Shown: piece by piece, positions 7,646 to 16,925 of the stretch
Layout: each line of letters starts with the position of its first letter
Numbering within the stretch: position 1 is the first letter of the stretch
Assembly: GCA_021774445.1 (NCBI GenBank)
Contig: JAJFJA010000067.1
Location: 1-64,000, forward strand
From: Alphaproteobacteria bacterium
Lineage (GTDB): Bacteria > Pseudomonadota > Alphaproteobacteria > UBA6615
Direction of reading: 5' to 3'
Length of the DNA: 64,000 nt
Notes under the pieces: generated by a model
Seen by the model: the letters and a program-made list of their open reading frames with translations, nothing else
What the model was told of the DNA's origin: nothing
Databases searched by the model: none
Program-made: the position numbers and the translations under genes

Positions 7646-7740
7646 GTCATCGCGAGGTCGCAACGCGGCCGCGGCGATCCATCCTGCGGCTTGGCGGCTG
7701 ATGGATTGCCGCGTCGGCCTCTCGGCCTCCTCGCAATGAC
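7646..7740. repeat. Interspersed palindromic repeat element, copy 1
   Basis: The element begins GTCATCGCGAGG and ends CCTCGCAATGAC, near-perfect terminal inverted repeats with one mismatch. Inside are GCGGCCGCGGCGATCCA and GGATTGCCGCGTCGGCC, which also face each other as an inverted pair. It lies between two convergent genes. The second copy, at 27377-27484, has the same arms but a different loop centre. It resembles the GTCATTGCGAGG...CAATCC family of small palindromic repeats common in alphaproteobacterial intergenic regions. No coding capacity is seen. Confidence 0.85.
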
Positions 7741-7784
7741 AAAGAGGACGTACGTGTACGTGGCGATCGCGTACGGGTACGATC

Positions 7785-8735
7785 TTAGACGACCTGGCTG
7801 GCAATGATGCCGGCAAGCAGAATCAGGCCGAAATCACGGTTGGAATTGAACTTTTTCCGGCAATCGCGGGGGTCGTCGAAATCGACGGCGGCGGTCTGCC
7901 AGGCGAGGTGGCCGGCGGCAAGAGCGAGGCCGACATAATAGGGCCAGGCGAGTTGGGCGAGCCAGCCGGCAAGGCCGAGCAGCAGCACCGTGATGGTGAG
8001 GAATAGGGCGATCCAGGGCCGGCTGTTGGCGGCGAACAGCAAGGCAGTGGATTTGACGCCGATGAGGGCGTCGTCCTGCTTGTCCTGATGGGCGTAGATG
8101 GTGTCGTAGCCAAGGGTCCAGAAGAAGCCGGCGGCGTACAGGGCGATGGCCGGCGGATCGAGGCGGCCGGTGACCGCCGCCCAGCCGAGCAAGGCGCCCC
8201 AATTGAAGGTCAGGCCGAGGAAGGCTTGCGGCCAGTGGGTGATGCGCTTCATCAGGGGGTAGGGGAAGATCAGGGCCAGGCTGAGGGCGCCGATGAGGAT
8301 GGCGAAAGTGTTGAATTGCAGCAGGATGGCGAGGCCGACCGCGAGTAGTGCCGCGAGGAATACCAGGGCCGCCGGGACCGAGACGGCGCCGGAGGCGATG
8401 GGGCGGCTCGCGGTGCGGGCGACCATGGCGTCGAACTTACGGTCGGCCAGGTCGTTGACGACACAGCCGGCGGCGCGCATGACCACGGCGCCGATACCGA
8501 ACAAGCCGAGCAACCACGGCGAGGGCCAGCCGGGGGCGGCTAGCGCGATGGCCCACCAGCCGGGCAGCAGCAGCAGCCAGGTGCCGATGGGCCGGTCGAT
8601 GCGGGCGAGGCGGAAATAGGGCTGCAGGGCGCTGGGCATGGCTTGCTCAACCCAATCGCCGTGGACGATATCGCTGGCGCCATGGGTGGTGTCGCCGGCG
8701 CGGCCGTGGTCTCGGGGCAGCGTGTTAGGATCCAT
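7785..8735 (-). CDS. ubiA: 4-hydroxybenzoate polyprenyltransferase
   Basis: This membrane prenyltransferase attaches the polyprenyl tail to 4-hydroxybenzoate in ubiquinone synthesis. With the ATG at 8735 it has 316 residues and several hydrophobic helices. Both Asp-rich Mg-diphosphate motifs are present: NDLADRKFD near residues 94-102 and DTIYAHQDKQDD near 211-222. The N-terminal 35 residues are hydrophilic and longer than usual, so a later start (MPSALQPYF, 8639 region) is possible. An upstream TTG at 8771 is less likely. It is divergent from rsmE with a short shared upstream region. Confidence 0.92.
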   Translation of the reverse strand: MDPNTLPRDHGRAGDTTHGASDIVHGDWVEQAMPSALQPYFRLARIDRPIGTWLLLLPGWWAIALAAPGWPSPWLLGLFGIGAVVMRAAGCVVNDLADRKFDAMVARTASRPIASGAVSVPAALVFLAALLAVGLAILLQFNTFAILIGALSLALIFPYPLMKRITHWPQAFLGLTFNWGALLGWAAVTGRLDPPAIALYAAGFFWTLGYDTIYAHQDKQDDALIGVKSTALLFAANSRPWIALFLTITVLLLGLAGWLAQLAWPYYVGLALAAGHLAWQTAAVDFDDPRDCRKKFNSNRDFGLILLAGIIASQVV

Positions 8736-8782
8736 GCGCCGCACTGTGCGGCGGCTTTGGGCTGGGTGCAAGAGCGGTAGGA

Positions 8783-9556
8783 ATGAGTGAGAGCAAAGCG
8801 CGGCTGCGGCTGTACGTGCCGGACGATCTGGTCGCGGGGGCCGCGATCGATCTGGCGGCCGGCCAAGGGCATTATTTGCGGTCGGTGATGCGGGCCCAGC
8901 CCGGCGAGGCGGTGGCGCTGTTTAACGGGCGCGACGGGGCCTGGTTGAGCGTGGTCGATAGGCTGGGCAAGGCCGGTTGCCGGCTGACCGTGCAACAGCA
9001 AACCCGGGCGCAGGAACCGGAACCGGACCTGTGGCTGCTGTTCGCGCCGGTGAAGGGGGCCCGGGTCGATTTTATGGCGCAGAAAGCCACGGAACTGGGG
9101 GTTTCCCGGCTGGTGCCGGTGATTACCGAGCGGACGCAAGTGCGGCGGATCAATGGGGCGAGGCTGCTGGCCAACGCGATCGAGGCGGCGGAACAGAGTG
9201 AGCGGCTGACGGTGCCGGCGGTGGCGGAAACGGTACGATTGGCGGATGTTCTGGCGGCGTGGCCCGATCGACGGCGACTCCTGGTGGGCGACGAGACCGG
9301 CGGAGGGGCACCGCTGGGGGAGGCGCTGAGCGCCCTGGCGGGGGCGGCCCCTCAGCCCGATTCCTGGGCGGTCCTGGTGGGGCCGGAGGGCGGATTTACG
9401 TTGGCGGAGCTTGACCTTATGGGTAAACACCCCATTGTAACCCGGGTTGGTCTGGGGCCGCGGGTGCTGCGGGCCGACACGGCGGCGATTGCGCTGCTGG
9501 CGGTGTGGCAGGCGATGTGCGGGGACTGGGGCCGCCCGCGCCTTCTCCCTCAATAA
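8783..9556 (+). CDS. rsmE: 16S rRNA (uracil-1498-N3)-methyltransferase
   Basis: This 257-residue SPOUT-fold methyltransferase is the usual length. It has an N-terminal PUA-like part (GHYLRSVMRA, LFNGRDGAW), a central KGARVDFMAQKATELGV block, and the SAM-knot motif VGPEGGFTLAEL followed by LGPRVLRADTAA near the C-terminus. These are the diagnostic RsmE segments. It modifies U1498 of 16S rRNA in the cytoplasm. It is separated by 21 bases from gshA and is probably cotranscribed with it. Confidence 0.95.
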   Translation: MSESKARLRLYVPDDLVAGAAIDLAAGQGHYLRSVMRAQPGEAVALFNGRDGAWLSVVDRLGKAGCRLTVQQQTRAQEPEPDLWLLFAPVKGARVDFMAQKATELGVSRLVPVITERTQVRRINGARLLANAIEAAEQSERLTVPAVAETVRLADVLAAWPDRRRLLVGDETGGGAPLGEALSALAGAAPQPDSWAVLVGPEGGFTLAELDLMGKHPIVTRVGLGPRVLRADTAAIALLAVWQAMCGDWGRPRLLPQ

Positions 9557-9577
9557 GAGCCCCCATGGATTGGTTGC

Positions 9578-10942
9578 ATGTCTGGACCGACGAAGCCCGA
9601 TACCACGCCGCTCGAGAGCAAGGACGACCTGATCGCCTATCTCGACGCCGGCTGTAAGCCGCGCGAGCAGTGGCGGATCGGCACCGAGCACGAGAAATTC
9701 GCCTTTCGCAAGGACGACCACCGGCCGCTGGCCTATGAAGGCAATCCGGGCATCCGCGAGTTCCTGTCGGCGATGCAGCAGTTCGACTGGGAACCGGTTT
9801 ATGAGGCCGGCAACGTCATTGCCCTGAAGCGGGGCGCCGGGGCGATCAGCCTGGAGCCCGGCGGTCAGGTGGAGCTGTCCGGGGCGCCGCTGGAGACCCT
9901 GCATCAAACTTGCGCAGAGGTGCAGGAGCATCTGCATCAGGTGCGGCATGTCGGCCGGGAGCTGGGCATCGGCATGATCGGCATCGGCTTCAACCCGAAA
10001 TGGCGGCGCGAGGACATGCATTGGATGCCGAAAGCGCGCTACGGGCTGATGCGGGACTATATGCCGACCAAAGGCGAGCATGGCCTCGACATGATGCTGC
10101 GGACCTGCACGGTGCAGGTCAATCTGGACTATGGCAGCGAAGCCGACATGGCGGCCAAGATGCGCATCGGCATGGCCCTCCAGCCGATCGCGACGGCGAT
10201 GTTCGCCAACTCGCCGTTCGTCGAGGGTAAAGACAGCGGCTATCAGAGCTATCGCAGCCATTGCTGGACCGACACGGATCCGGATCGCAGCGGCATCCTG
10301 CCGTTCGTGTTCGAGCCCGGATTCGGTTTCGAGCACTACGTCGACTGGCTGCTCGACGTGCCGATGTATTTCGTCTACCGCGACGGCAAATACATCGACG
10401 CGCGGGGGCAATCCTTCCGCGATTTCATGGCCGGCCGACTACCGGCACTACCGGGGGAAAAACCGATCCTGAGCGACTGGGTCGACCAACTGTCGATCGC
10501 CTTTCCGGAAGTCAGGTTGAAACAGTTCATCGAAATGCGCGGCACCGATACCGGCCCGTGGCGGCGGGTTTGCGCGCTGCCGGCGCTGTGGGTCGGGCTG
10601 CTCTATGACGACGACGCCATTGCCGCGGCCGGCGACCTGGTGGCCGATTGGAGCGCCGCGGAGGTGACGGCACTACGGGAGGCGGTCGCCCGCGACGGGC
10701 TGCACGGGTCGATCCAAGGCCGCAAGGTGCTGGATGTCGCCCGGGAAGTCGTGTGTATCGCCCGCAGCGGTTTACGGGCGCGGGCGCGGATGAATGATTG
10801 GGGCGAGGATGAAGGGCACTACCTGGCGACGCTGGAGCATATCGTCGACAGCGGGGTGAGCCCGGCCGAGCACAAGCTCGCCGCCTTCAACGGGCGCTGG
10901 GGCGGCAATGTAGACGCGGCGTTCGAGGAATACGCGTTTTAG
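9578..10942 (+). CDS. gshA: Glutamate-cysteine ligase
   Basis: The 454-residue protein belongs to the plant/alphaproteobacterial type of glutamate-cysteine ligase, which performs the first step of glutathione synthesis. The N-terminal WRIGTEHEKFAF segment, the SLEPGGQVELSGAP block and the NLDYGSEADMA region are hallmarks of this family. No signal peptide is present. The stop lies only four bases from the end of the convergent tldD, leaving no room for a separate terminator. With the DsbD-type reductase, DsbA-like protein and peroxiredoxin elsewhere in the window, it contributes to the thiol-redox theme. Confidence 0.94.
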   Translation: MSGPTKPDTTPLESKDDLIAYLDAGCKPREQWRIGTEHEKFAFRKDDHRPLAYEGNPGIREFLSAMQQFDWEPVYEAGNVIALKRGAGAISLEPGGQVELSGAPLETLHQTCAEVQEHLHQVRHVGRELGIGMIGIGFNPKWRREDMHWMPKARYGLMRDYMPTKGEHGLDMMLRTCTVQVNLDYGSEADMAAKMRIGMALQPIATAMFANSPFVEGKDSGYQSYRSHCWTDTDPDRSGILPFVFEPGFGFEHYVDWLLDVPMYFVYRDGKYIDARGQSFRDFMAGRLPALPGEKPILSDWVDQLSIAFPEVRLKQFIEMRGTDTGPWRRVCALPALWVGLLYDDDAIAAAGDLVADWSAAEVTALREAVARDGLHGSIQGRKVLDVAREVVCIARSGLRARARMNDWGEDEGHYLATLEHIVDSGVSPAEHKLAAFNGRWGGNVDAAFEEYAF

Positions 10943-10946
10943 GGCG

Positions 10947-12380
10947 TCAGACCGCCGTGCCGCCAACGGTGAGCGAGTCCACCAGCATGGTGGGCTGACC
11001 GACGCCGACGGGGACGCTTTGGCCGTTCTTGCCGCAAGTGCCGACGCCGGTGTCGAGGGCGGTGTCGTCGCCGATGAGCTTGATCTTGGTGAGGGCGTCG
11101 GGGCCGTTGCCGATCAGGGTGGCGCCTTTAACCGGGGCGCCGAGCTTGCCGTCCTCGATCATATAGGCCTCGGTGCAGCTGAAGACGAATTTGCCGGAGG
11201 TGATATCGACCTGGCCGCCGCCGAAATTGACGGCATAGATGCCTTTGCCGGCGGCCTTGATGATGTCCTGCGCCGGGGTGTCGCCGGAGAGCATGTAGGT
11301 ATTGGTCATGCGCGGCATGGGATGGTGGGCGTAGGACTGGCGGCGGCCGTTGCCGGTGGGCTCGACCCCCATGAGCCGGGCGTTGAGCCGGTCCTGCATG
11401 AAATTCTTCAGAATGCCGTCCTCGATCAGCACATTGTAGGCGCTCGGCGTGCCCTCATCATCGATGGTGATGGAACCGCGACGCTCCGACAGGGTGCCGT
11501 CATCGACCACGGTAATCCCCGGGGAAGCGATGCGTTCGCCCATGAGGCCGGCAAAGGCCGAGGTGCCCTTGCGGTTGGCGTCGCCTTCCAGGCCATGGCC
11601 GATGGCCTCATGGAGCAGGACGCCGGGCCAGCCGGGGCCGAGCACGACCGGCATTTCGCCGGCCGGGGCGGGTACCGACTCGAGGTTGACCAAGGCTTGA
11701 CGCAGGGCTTCGTCGACTTGGGCCTGCCAGGCGGTCGGCTCGATCCAGGCGGCGTAAGAGGCGCGGCCGCCGACGCCGTGGCCGCCGGACTCCATGCGAT
11801 CGCCGTCGGCGGCGACGATGGAGATATTGAGGCGGACGAGGGGACGGATGTCGGCGACCCGGCTGCCGTCGCCGCGGAAGATCTGCACGGCCTGCCAACT
11901 GCCGGCAAGGGTCGCGGAGACCTGGCGGACGCGGGAATCCTTGCCGCGGGCATAGGCGTCCATGGCGGCGAGCAGGTTGACCTTGGCCTCGAAAGGCATC
12001 TCGCCGAGGGGATTGATGTCGTCATAGAGCGCCCGGTTGGTGCGCGCAGGACCAGCAGCCACGCTACCGCTGTGGCCTAATTGGACGGCCTTGACGGTAC
12101 CGACGGCGCGGCGGATGGCAGCCTCCGACAACTCCGACGAATGGGCATAGCCGGTGGCCTCGCCGGCAATGGCGCGCAGGCCGAATCCTTGGGTGGTGTC
12201 GAAGCTGGCGCTGCGGACGCGGCCGTCATCGAAGCTGATGCCTTCCGACTGGCGGTATTCGAGATAGAGTTCGCCATCGTCGGCGGCGGCCAACGCGTCC
12301 GTCACTTCGGCGTGAACCCGCGACTGCTCCATCCCGGTGCGGGTGAAGAATAGTTCGTCGGTGGCAGCAATGTCGGTCAT
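10947..12380 (-). CDS. tldD: Metalloprotease TldD
   Basis: TldD pairs with PmbA (TldE) to form a zinc protease that degrades unfolded or modified peptides. The 477-residue product has the HEAIGHGLEGD zinc motif and the downstream FVFSCTEAYMIEDGK block of the family. An AGGGGAG about six bases upstream supports the ATG at 12378-12380; the GTG at 12395 would add five residues. pmbA is not in the window. It is divergent from the cytochrome oxidase operon, an arrangement I recall in other alphaproteobacteria, with about 260 bases of shared upstream sequence. Confidence 0.93.
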   Translation of the reverse strand: MTDIAATDELFFTRTGMEQSRVHAEVTDALAAADDGELYLEYRQSEGISFDDGRVRSASFDTTQGFGLRAIAGEATGYAHSSELSEAAIRRAVGTVKAVQLGHSGSVAAGPARTNRALYDDINPLGEMPFEAKVNLLAAMDAYARGKDSRVRQVSATLAGSWQAVQIFRGDGSRVADIRPLVRLNISIVAADGDRMESGGHGVGGRASYAAWIEPTAWQAQVDEALRQALVNLESVPAPAGEMPVVLGPGWPGVLLHEAIGHGLEGDANRKGTSAFAGLMGERIASPGITVVDDGTLSERRGSITIDDEGTPSAYNVLIEDGILKNFMQDRLNARLMGVEPTGNGRRQSYAHHPMPRMTNTYMLSGDTPAQDIIKAAGKGIYAVNFGGGQVDITSGKFVFSCTEAYMIEDGKLGAPVKGATLIGNGPDALTKIKLIGDDTALDTGVGTCGKNGQSVPVGVGQPTMLVDSLTVGGTAV

Positions 12381-12644
12381 CGGGGCTCCCCTCACGGCGC
12401 CAAAAAAAACATCGGTGATGGCAAGTTACGGTACTAAGAGCAAGATATGGGATCGCGTGTCGGCAATGCCAGGGGCGATTGGTGAGACGCGCGGCCCGCA
12501 AAAGCGCGGCTTTGCTGCTGCGACATGGTGTCTCGCAACCGTGTACCGCTTTCGCTTGGCTGATGAGCATGGCGTGGTGTATTTTCCGGGCGCTGCCCGA
12601 AAGTGGGACTGCAGGGGGACGATTCATTGATCTTGCGTGACGCT

Positions 12645-13511
12645 ATGGCGAGATGCGTGCGGCTGGCCGCGCTGTTAGGCCTATCGCTGATACTTGTGCC
12701 CGGGGCTTGGGCGCAGCAGCCCGGGGCCTGGAGACTCGGGCTGCAGGAAGCGGCAACACCGGTGATGGAGCGCGTGCATGCGTTCCACAACCAGTTGCTG
12801 GTGTTGATCACTCTGATCGTGTTGTTCGTGTTGGGGCTGCTGGTCTATGTGATGTGGCGGTTCAGCGAGAAGCGGAACCCGGTGCCGTCAAAGGTCACAC
12901 ACAATACGCTGATCGAAGTGCTGTGGACGGCGGTGCCGGTGCTGATTCTAGTACTGCTGGCGATACCGTCCTTCCGACTGCTGTATTTCACCGATGCCAG
13001 CGTCGATGCCGACATGACGATCAAAGCGATCGGCCGCCAGTGGTATTGGACGTACGAATATCCTGACCATGGGGATTTCGCGTTCGACGCGTTTATCGTG
13101 CCGGATGAAGAGATCAAGGAGGGGCAAGTACGGTTGCTGGAGGCGGACAACCGTGTGGTGGTCCCGGTCGGCGTGAAAGTTCGGCTGATTACGACCTCCT
13201 CGGATGTCCTGCATGCGTTTGCGATGCCGGCCTTCGGGATCAAAATCGACTCGGTTCCGGGACGGCTCAACGAGACCTGGTTCGAGGTCAACAAGGCGGG
13301 CGTCTATTACGGGCAATGCTCGGAACTGTGCGGCACCGGCCATGGTTTTATGCCGATCGTCATCGAAGCGGTGCCGGAGGCCCAATTCAACGCTTGGGTT
13401 GCCGACGCGCGGACGAAATTCGCCGCGGCGGACGACAGTATCTTGGAGCAGCGCCCGATGCGGGTGAGCGCGGCGCAGTTCGTGCGCCCCACCTACAGCC
13501 ACGAAAATTAG
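12645..13511 (+). CDS. ctaC: Cytochrome c oxidase subunit II
   Basis: The mature protein supplies the CuA site that receives electrons from cytochrome c. From the ATG at 12645 the product has 288 residues: a signal peptide (LLGLSLILVPGAWAQ), two membrane helices (LLVLITLIVLFVLGLL, and VLWTAVPVLILVLLAI), an aromatic electron-entry stretch WYWTYEYP, and the CuA ligands in DVLHAF and GQCSELCGTGHGFM. A TTG at 12627 with AGGGGG nine bases upstream is an alternative start. It opens an operon running at least to SURF1. Confidence 0.96.
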   Translation: MARCVRLAALLGLSLILVPGAWAQQPGAWRLGLQEAATPVMERVHAFHNQLLVLITLIVLFVLGLLVYVMWRFSEKRNPVPSKVTHNTLIEVLWTAVPVLILVLLAIPSFRLLYFTDASVDADMTIKAIGRQWYWTYEYPDHGDFAFDAFIVPDEEIKEGQVRLLEADNRVVVPVGVKVRLITTSSDVLHAFAMPAFGIKIDSVPGRLNETWFEVNKAGVYYGQCSELCGTGHGFMPIVIEAVPEAQFNAWVADARTKFAAADDSILEQRPMRVSAAQFVRPTYSHEN

Positions 13512-13527
13512 GGGTAGGAAAAGTCAC

Positions 13528-15147
13528 ATGGCCGAAGTGCACAGCGACGCGCACGCGCATGACCACACCCCAACCGGATGGCGGCGGTTCGCCTATTCGA
13601 CGAACCATAAAGATATCGGCACGATGTATATCGTGCTTGCCATTTTCGCCGGGGTGATCGGCGGGCTGTTCTCGTTGCTTATGCGGCTGGAGTTGCAGAA
13701 TCCGGGGGGGCAATTCTTCCTGCTGCCGGATGGCGCCATCGACGGGCAGATGTGGAACGTCGTGATCACCGCGCATGGCCTGATCATGGTGTTCTTCGTG
13801 GTCATGCCGGCGTTGATCGGCGGCTTCGGTAATTGGTTCGTGCCGCTGATGATCGGGGCGCCGGATATGGCGTTTCCGCGGATGAACAATATTTCCTTTT
13901 GGTTGTTGCCGCCGGCCTTCATCCTGCTGCTGGGCTCGGCGTTGGTGGGGTCGGGCGCCGGCACGGGTTGGACGATCTATCCGCCACTGTCGTCGGCGCT
14001 AGGGCATCCCGATGCGTCGGTGGATATGGCGATCTTCTCGCTGCATCTGGCGGGTGCGAGTTCGATCCTCGGGGCGATCAACTTCATCACGACAATCTTG
14101 AATATGCGGGCGCCGGGCATGACCCTGCATCGGATGCCGCTGTTCGTCTGGTCCATTCTGGTCACCGCGTTTTTGTTGCTGCTGGCGCTGCCGGTGCTGG
14201 CCGGGGCGATCACCATGCTGCTGATCGACCGCAATTTCGGCACCAGCTTCTTCGACGCGGCCGGCGGCGGTGACCCATTGTTGTTCCAGCATCTGTTCTG
14301 GTTCTTCGGGCATCCGGAAGTCTACATCATGATCCTGCCGGGATTCGGGATCATCAGCCAGATCATCTCCACCTTCTCGCGCAAACCAGTTTTCGGCTAT
14401 CTCGGGATGGCCTATGCCATGGTGTCGATCGGCTTCGTCGGCTTCATCGTGTGGGCGCATCACATGTTTACCGTCGGCCTGGACGTGGACACGCGGGCCT
14501 ATTTCACGGCGGCCACGATGGTTATCGCGGTGCCGACGGGGATCAAAATCTTCTCCTGGATCGCGACCATGTGGGGCGGTTCCATCCGCCTCGATACACC
14601 AATGCTGTGGGCGATCGGCTTTATCTTCCTGTTCACCGTCGGCGGGGTAACAGGGGTGGTGCTGGCCAATGCCGGTGTCGATCTGATCATGCACGACACC
14701 TACTATGTGGTGGCCCATTTCCACTATGTGCTGAGCCTGGGTGCGGTGTTCACGATATTCGCCGCGTTCTATTACTGGATCGGCAAGATGTCGGGCCGGC
14801 AATACAACGAGACGCTGGGGCGGCTGCATTTCTGGGTGACCTTCATCGGCGTCAATCTGACCTTCTTCCCGCAGCATTTCCTGGGTCTGCAGGGAATGCC
14901 GCGGCGCATTCCGGACTATCCGGACGCCTTTTTTGGTTGGAATCTGGTGTCGTCGATCGGGTCCTATATCTCGATCGCCGGGATGTTCTTGTTCCTCTAC
15001 GTCGTTTGGCACACCCTGACCCGGGGCGAGAAAGTGGCGGCGAACTATTGGGGTGAGGGTGCGGTGACTTTGGAGTGGACGGTCAGCTCGCCGCCGCCGT
15101 TCCATTCGTTCGAGGAGCTGCCGGAGATCAAGGCCGAGGCTCACTGA
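13528..15147 (+). CDS. ctaD: Cytochrome c oxidase subunit I (aa3 type)
   Basis: This is the catalytic heme-copper subunit of the inner-membrane proton-pumping oxidase. The 539-residue protein has the usual twelve hydrophobic segments. Visible hallmarks are HGLIMVFFVVMPALIGGFGN with a low-spin heme histidine, the FGHPEVYI motif with the His-Tyr pair of the CuB site, WAHHMF, and VAHFHYVLS with two heme ligands. It begins 16 bases after ctaC. A histidine-rich N-terminus (HSDAHAHDH) precedes the first helix. Confidence 0.97.
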   Translation: MAEVHSDAHAHDHTPTGWRRFAYSTNHKDIGTMYIVLAIFAGVIGGLFSLLMRLELQNPGGQFFLLPDGAIDGQMWNVVITAHGLIMVFFVVMPALIGGFGNWFVPLMIGAPDMAFPRMNNISFWLLPPAFILLLGSALVGSGAGTGWTIYPPLSSALGHPDASVDMAIFSLHLAGASSILGAINFITTILNMRAPGMTLHRMPLFVWSILVTAFLLLLALPVLAGAITMLLIDRNFGTSFFDAAGGGDPLLFQHLFWFFGHPEVYIMILPGFGIISQIISTFSRKPVFGYLGMAYAMVSIGFVGFIVWAHHMFTVGLDVDTRAYFTAATMVIAVPTGIKIFSWIATMWGGSIRLDTPMLWAIGFIFLFTVGGVTGVVLANAGVDLIMHDTYYVVAHFHYVLSLGAVFTIFAAFYYWIGKMSGRQYNETLGRLHFWVTFIGVNLTFFPQHFLGLQGMPRRIPDYPDAFFGWNLVSSIGSYISIAGMFLFLYVVWHTLTRGEKVAANYWGEGAVTLEWTVSSPPPFHSFEELPEIKAEAH

Positions 15148-15189
15148 CGTGCGGATGACCGGGTATCAGCCTAGCAGGAACGCGGTAGG

Positions 15190-16149
15190 GTGACAGACAC
15201 CGCGCTCAATTTGGCGATCTTGGAGGCGGACGTCGGGAGCGCCGATTCGGACGCCGTCGCGACCTCCGAGGTGGCCGATTTCTGGGCGCTGTTGAAGCCG
15301 CGGGTGATGACGCTGGTGGTATTCACCGGTTTTGTCGGGCTGATCTTGGCACCTGGCGACCCACATCCGCTGTTGGCTGGCATCGCGATCCTGTGTATCG
15401 CCGTGGGCGCCGGTGCCGCCGGGGCGATCAACATGTGGTATGAGCGCGATATCGACGCGTTGATGATCCGCACCCGCAACCGGCCGGTTCCGGCCGGCCG
15501 CATAGAGCCGGACAACGCGCTGGCCTTCGGGGTGTTCCTGGCCGTCGGCGCGGTGTCGTTGATGGGGTTGGCGACGAACTGGTTGGCGGCCGGCTTGCTG
15601 GCCGGATCGATCGGGTTCTACGTCTTCGTCTACACCATCTGGTTGAAGCGGCGGACACCGCAGAACATCGTTATCGGCGGTGCCGCCGGGGCGTTTCCGC
15701 CGCTGATCGGCTGGGTTGCGGTGACCGGCGACGTGGCGCTGGCGCCGCTGGTGCTGTTCGCGATCATATTCTTTTGGACGCCGCCGCATTTCTGGGCGCT
15801 GGCGCTGTACAGCAGTGAAGATTACGCCCGTGCCGGCGTGCCGATGATGCCGGTGGCGCGGGGGCGCCGAGCCACCAAGCGGCTGATGTTCGCCTATACC
15901 CTGCTGCTGTTGCCGCTGGCGGTGATGCCTTATGTCTTGGGCTTCGCCGGGATGGTCTATGGGATTGTGGCGCTGGCGATGGGGTTGTTGTTCGTGGCCG
16001 CCGCGTGGCGGGTGCTGAAAGAGCCGGAGACCGACGGCGCGGCCAAGAAGGACCGCGCGGCGCGGCGCATGTTCGGTTTCTCGATTTTTTACCTGTTCAT
16101 GCTATTTGCGCTGCTGGTCGTCGACCGTGGCGCCGGAGGCCTGTTGTGA
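15190..16149 (+). CDS. ctaB: Protoheme IX farnesyltransferase (heme O synthase)
   Basis: The 319-residue integral membrane enzyme makes heme O, the precursor of heme A used by subunit I. The Asp-rich motif N-x3-ERDIDALMIRT and the RPVPAGRI segment lie in the first cytoplasmic loop, and PPHFWALAL lies in a later one. The start is the GTG at 15190. Its stop overlaps the GTG of the next small gene (GTGA), which implies coupled translation. Placement between subunit I and ctaG is typical of alphaproteobacterial aa3 operons. Confidence 0.95.
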   Translation: MTDTALNLAILEADVGSADSDAVATSEVADFWALLKPRVMTLVVFTGFVGLILAPGDPHPLLAGIAILCIAVGAGAAGAINMWYERDIDALMIRTRNRPVPAGRIEPDNALAFGVFLAVGAVSLMGLATNWLAAGLLAGSIGFYVFVYTIWLKRRTPQNIVIGGAAGAFPPLIGWVAVTGDVALAPLVLFAIIFFWTPPHFWALALYSSEDYARAGVPMMPVARGRRATKRLMFAYTLLLLPLAVMPYVLGFAGMVYGIVALAMGLLFVAAAWRVLKEPETDGAAKKDRAARRMFGFSIFYLFMLFALLVVDRGAGGLL

Positions 16150-16274
16150 AAAAGCGGGAGTATAGTGCCCGGCATAAACAGCAGCGCAGCAAGAACCGTG
16201 CGTTGATGCTGTTACTGCTTGGCTTGGTGGTGCTGTTCTATCTGGTGTTCATGGCGCGCGCAGGAGGGTTGTAA
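16146..16274 (+). CDS. Tiny single-helix membrane protein of the oxidase operon (CoxF-like position)
   Basis: This 42-residue frame has a GTG start overlapping the ctaB stop. It has a basic N-terminus (KKREYSARHKQQRSKNRA) and one hydrophobic helix (LMLLLLGLVVLFYLVFMA). An AGGAGGG near its end serves the following ctaG. Small proteins of this shape are often annotated between ctaB and ctaG in alphaproteobacterial operons and are presumed to aid oxidase assembly or stability. The similarity here is positional and architectural only; no catalytic or metal-binding residue is visible. Confidence 0.75.
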   Translation: MKKREYSARHKQQRSKNRALMLLLLGLVVLFYLVFMARAGGL

Positions 16275-16275
16275 A

Positions 16276-16893
16276 TTGGCCGCTCAGGCTGTTCGAAAAG
16301 GCAAGATCCGCAAGCGCTGGCTGGTGCTCAGCATGTTCACGGTCGTGATGTCGATGAACGGCTTGGCCTACGCCATGGTGCCGGCCTATCGGGCGTTCTG
16401 CCAGGCGATCGGCTTCGCCGGCATTCCGCTGGTGTCCACCGAGGCGCCGAGCCCGGACGAGGCGCTGGATCGGGAGATCACGATCCGCTTCAACTCGGAT
16501 ATCAGTCCCGACCTGGATTGGCATTTCAAGCCGGTACAGCGTTCGGTGACCTTTCACGTCGGCGAGACCGGCTTGGCCTTTTTCGAGGCGATCAACCGCA
16601 CGGACCAGGCGACGGCGGGGACGGCGGCATTCAATGTCACGCCACTTAAGGCGGCGCCCTATTTCGTGAAGATCGCCTGTTTCTGCTTCGATCAGCAGAT
16701 CCTGGCGGCCCATGAGGCGGCGGAGATGCCGGTGACGTTCTTCGTCGATCCGGACATTGCCGACGATCCCAATCTGGACGATGTGAACACGATCACGCTG
16801 AGCTACACCTTTTTTCCAGATGAGCTTGAAGACCCAACCGATCAAGTAACCCGGTTGGCGCCTGACGAGACACCGGCGACGTCGGTCAACTAA
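16276..16893 (+). CDS. ctaG: Cytochrome c oxidase copper chaperone Cox11/CtaG
   Basis: CtaG delivers copper to the CuB site of subunit I. The 205-residue product has one N-terminal membrane anchor (WLVLSMFTVVMSMNGLAYAMV), a conserved YRAFCQAIGF stretch, and the copper-binding KIACFCFDQQ motif. I chose the TTG at 16276 because AGGAGGG lies seven bases upstream and the protein then starts at the usual place. It is translated one base after the stop of the preceding small gene. Confidence 0.93.
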   Translation: MAAQAVRKGKIRKRWLVLSMFTVVMSMNGLAYAMVPAYRAFCQAIGFAGIPLVSTEAPSPDEALDREITIRFNSDISPDLDWHFKPVQRSVTFHVGETGLAFFEAINRTDQATAGTAAFNVTPLKAAPYFVKIACFCFDQQILAAHEAAEMPVTFFVDPDIADDPNLDDVNTITLSYTFFPDELEDPTDQVTRLAPDETPATSVN

Positions 16894-16925
16894 TCGAAGA
16901 CTTGGCAACTAATTTTGGAACACCC

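Noticed and set aside
8540..10411. A 623-codon minus-strand frame across ubiA, rsmE and gshA
   Set aside because: It runs antisense or out of frame to three well-supported genes and has proline- and arginine-rich composition typical of shadow frames.
13999..15144. A 381-codon minus-strand frame over ctaD
   Set aside because: It is antisense to a full-length oxidase subunit and is rich in charged repeats expected of a shadow.
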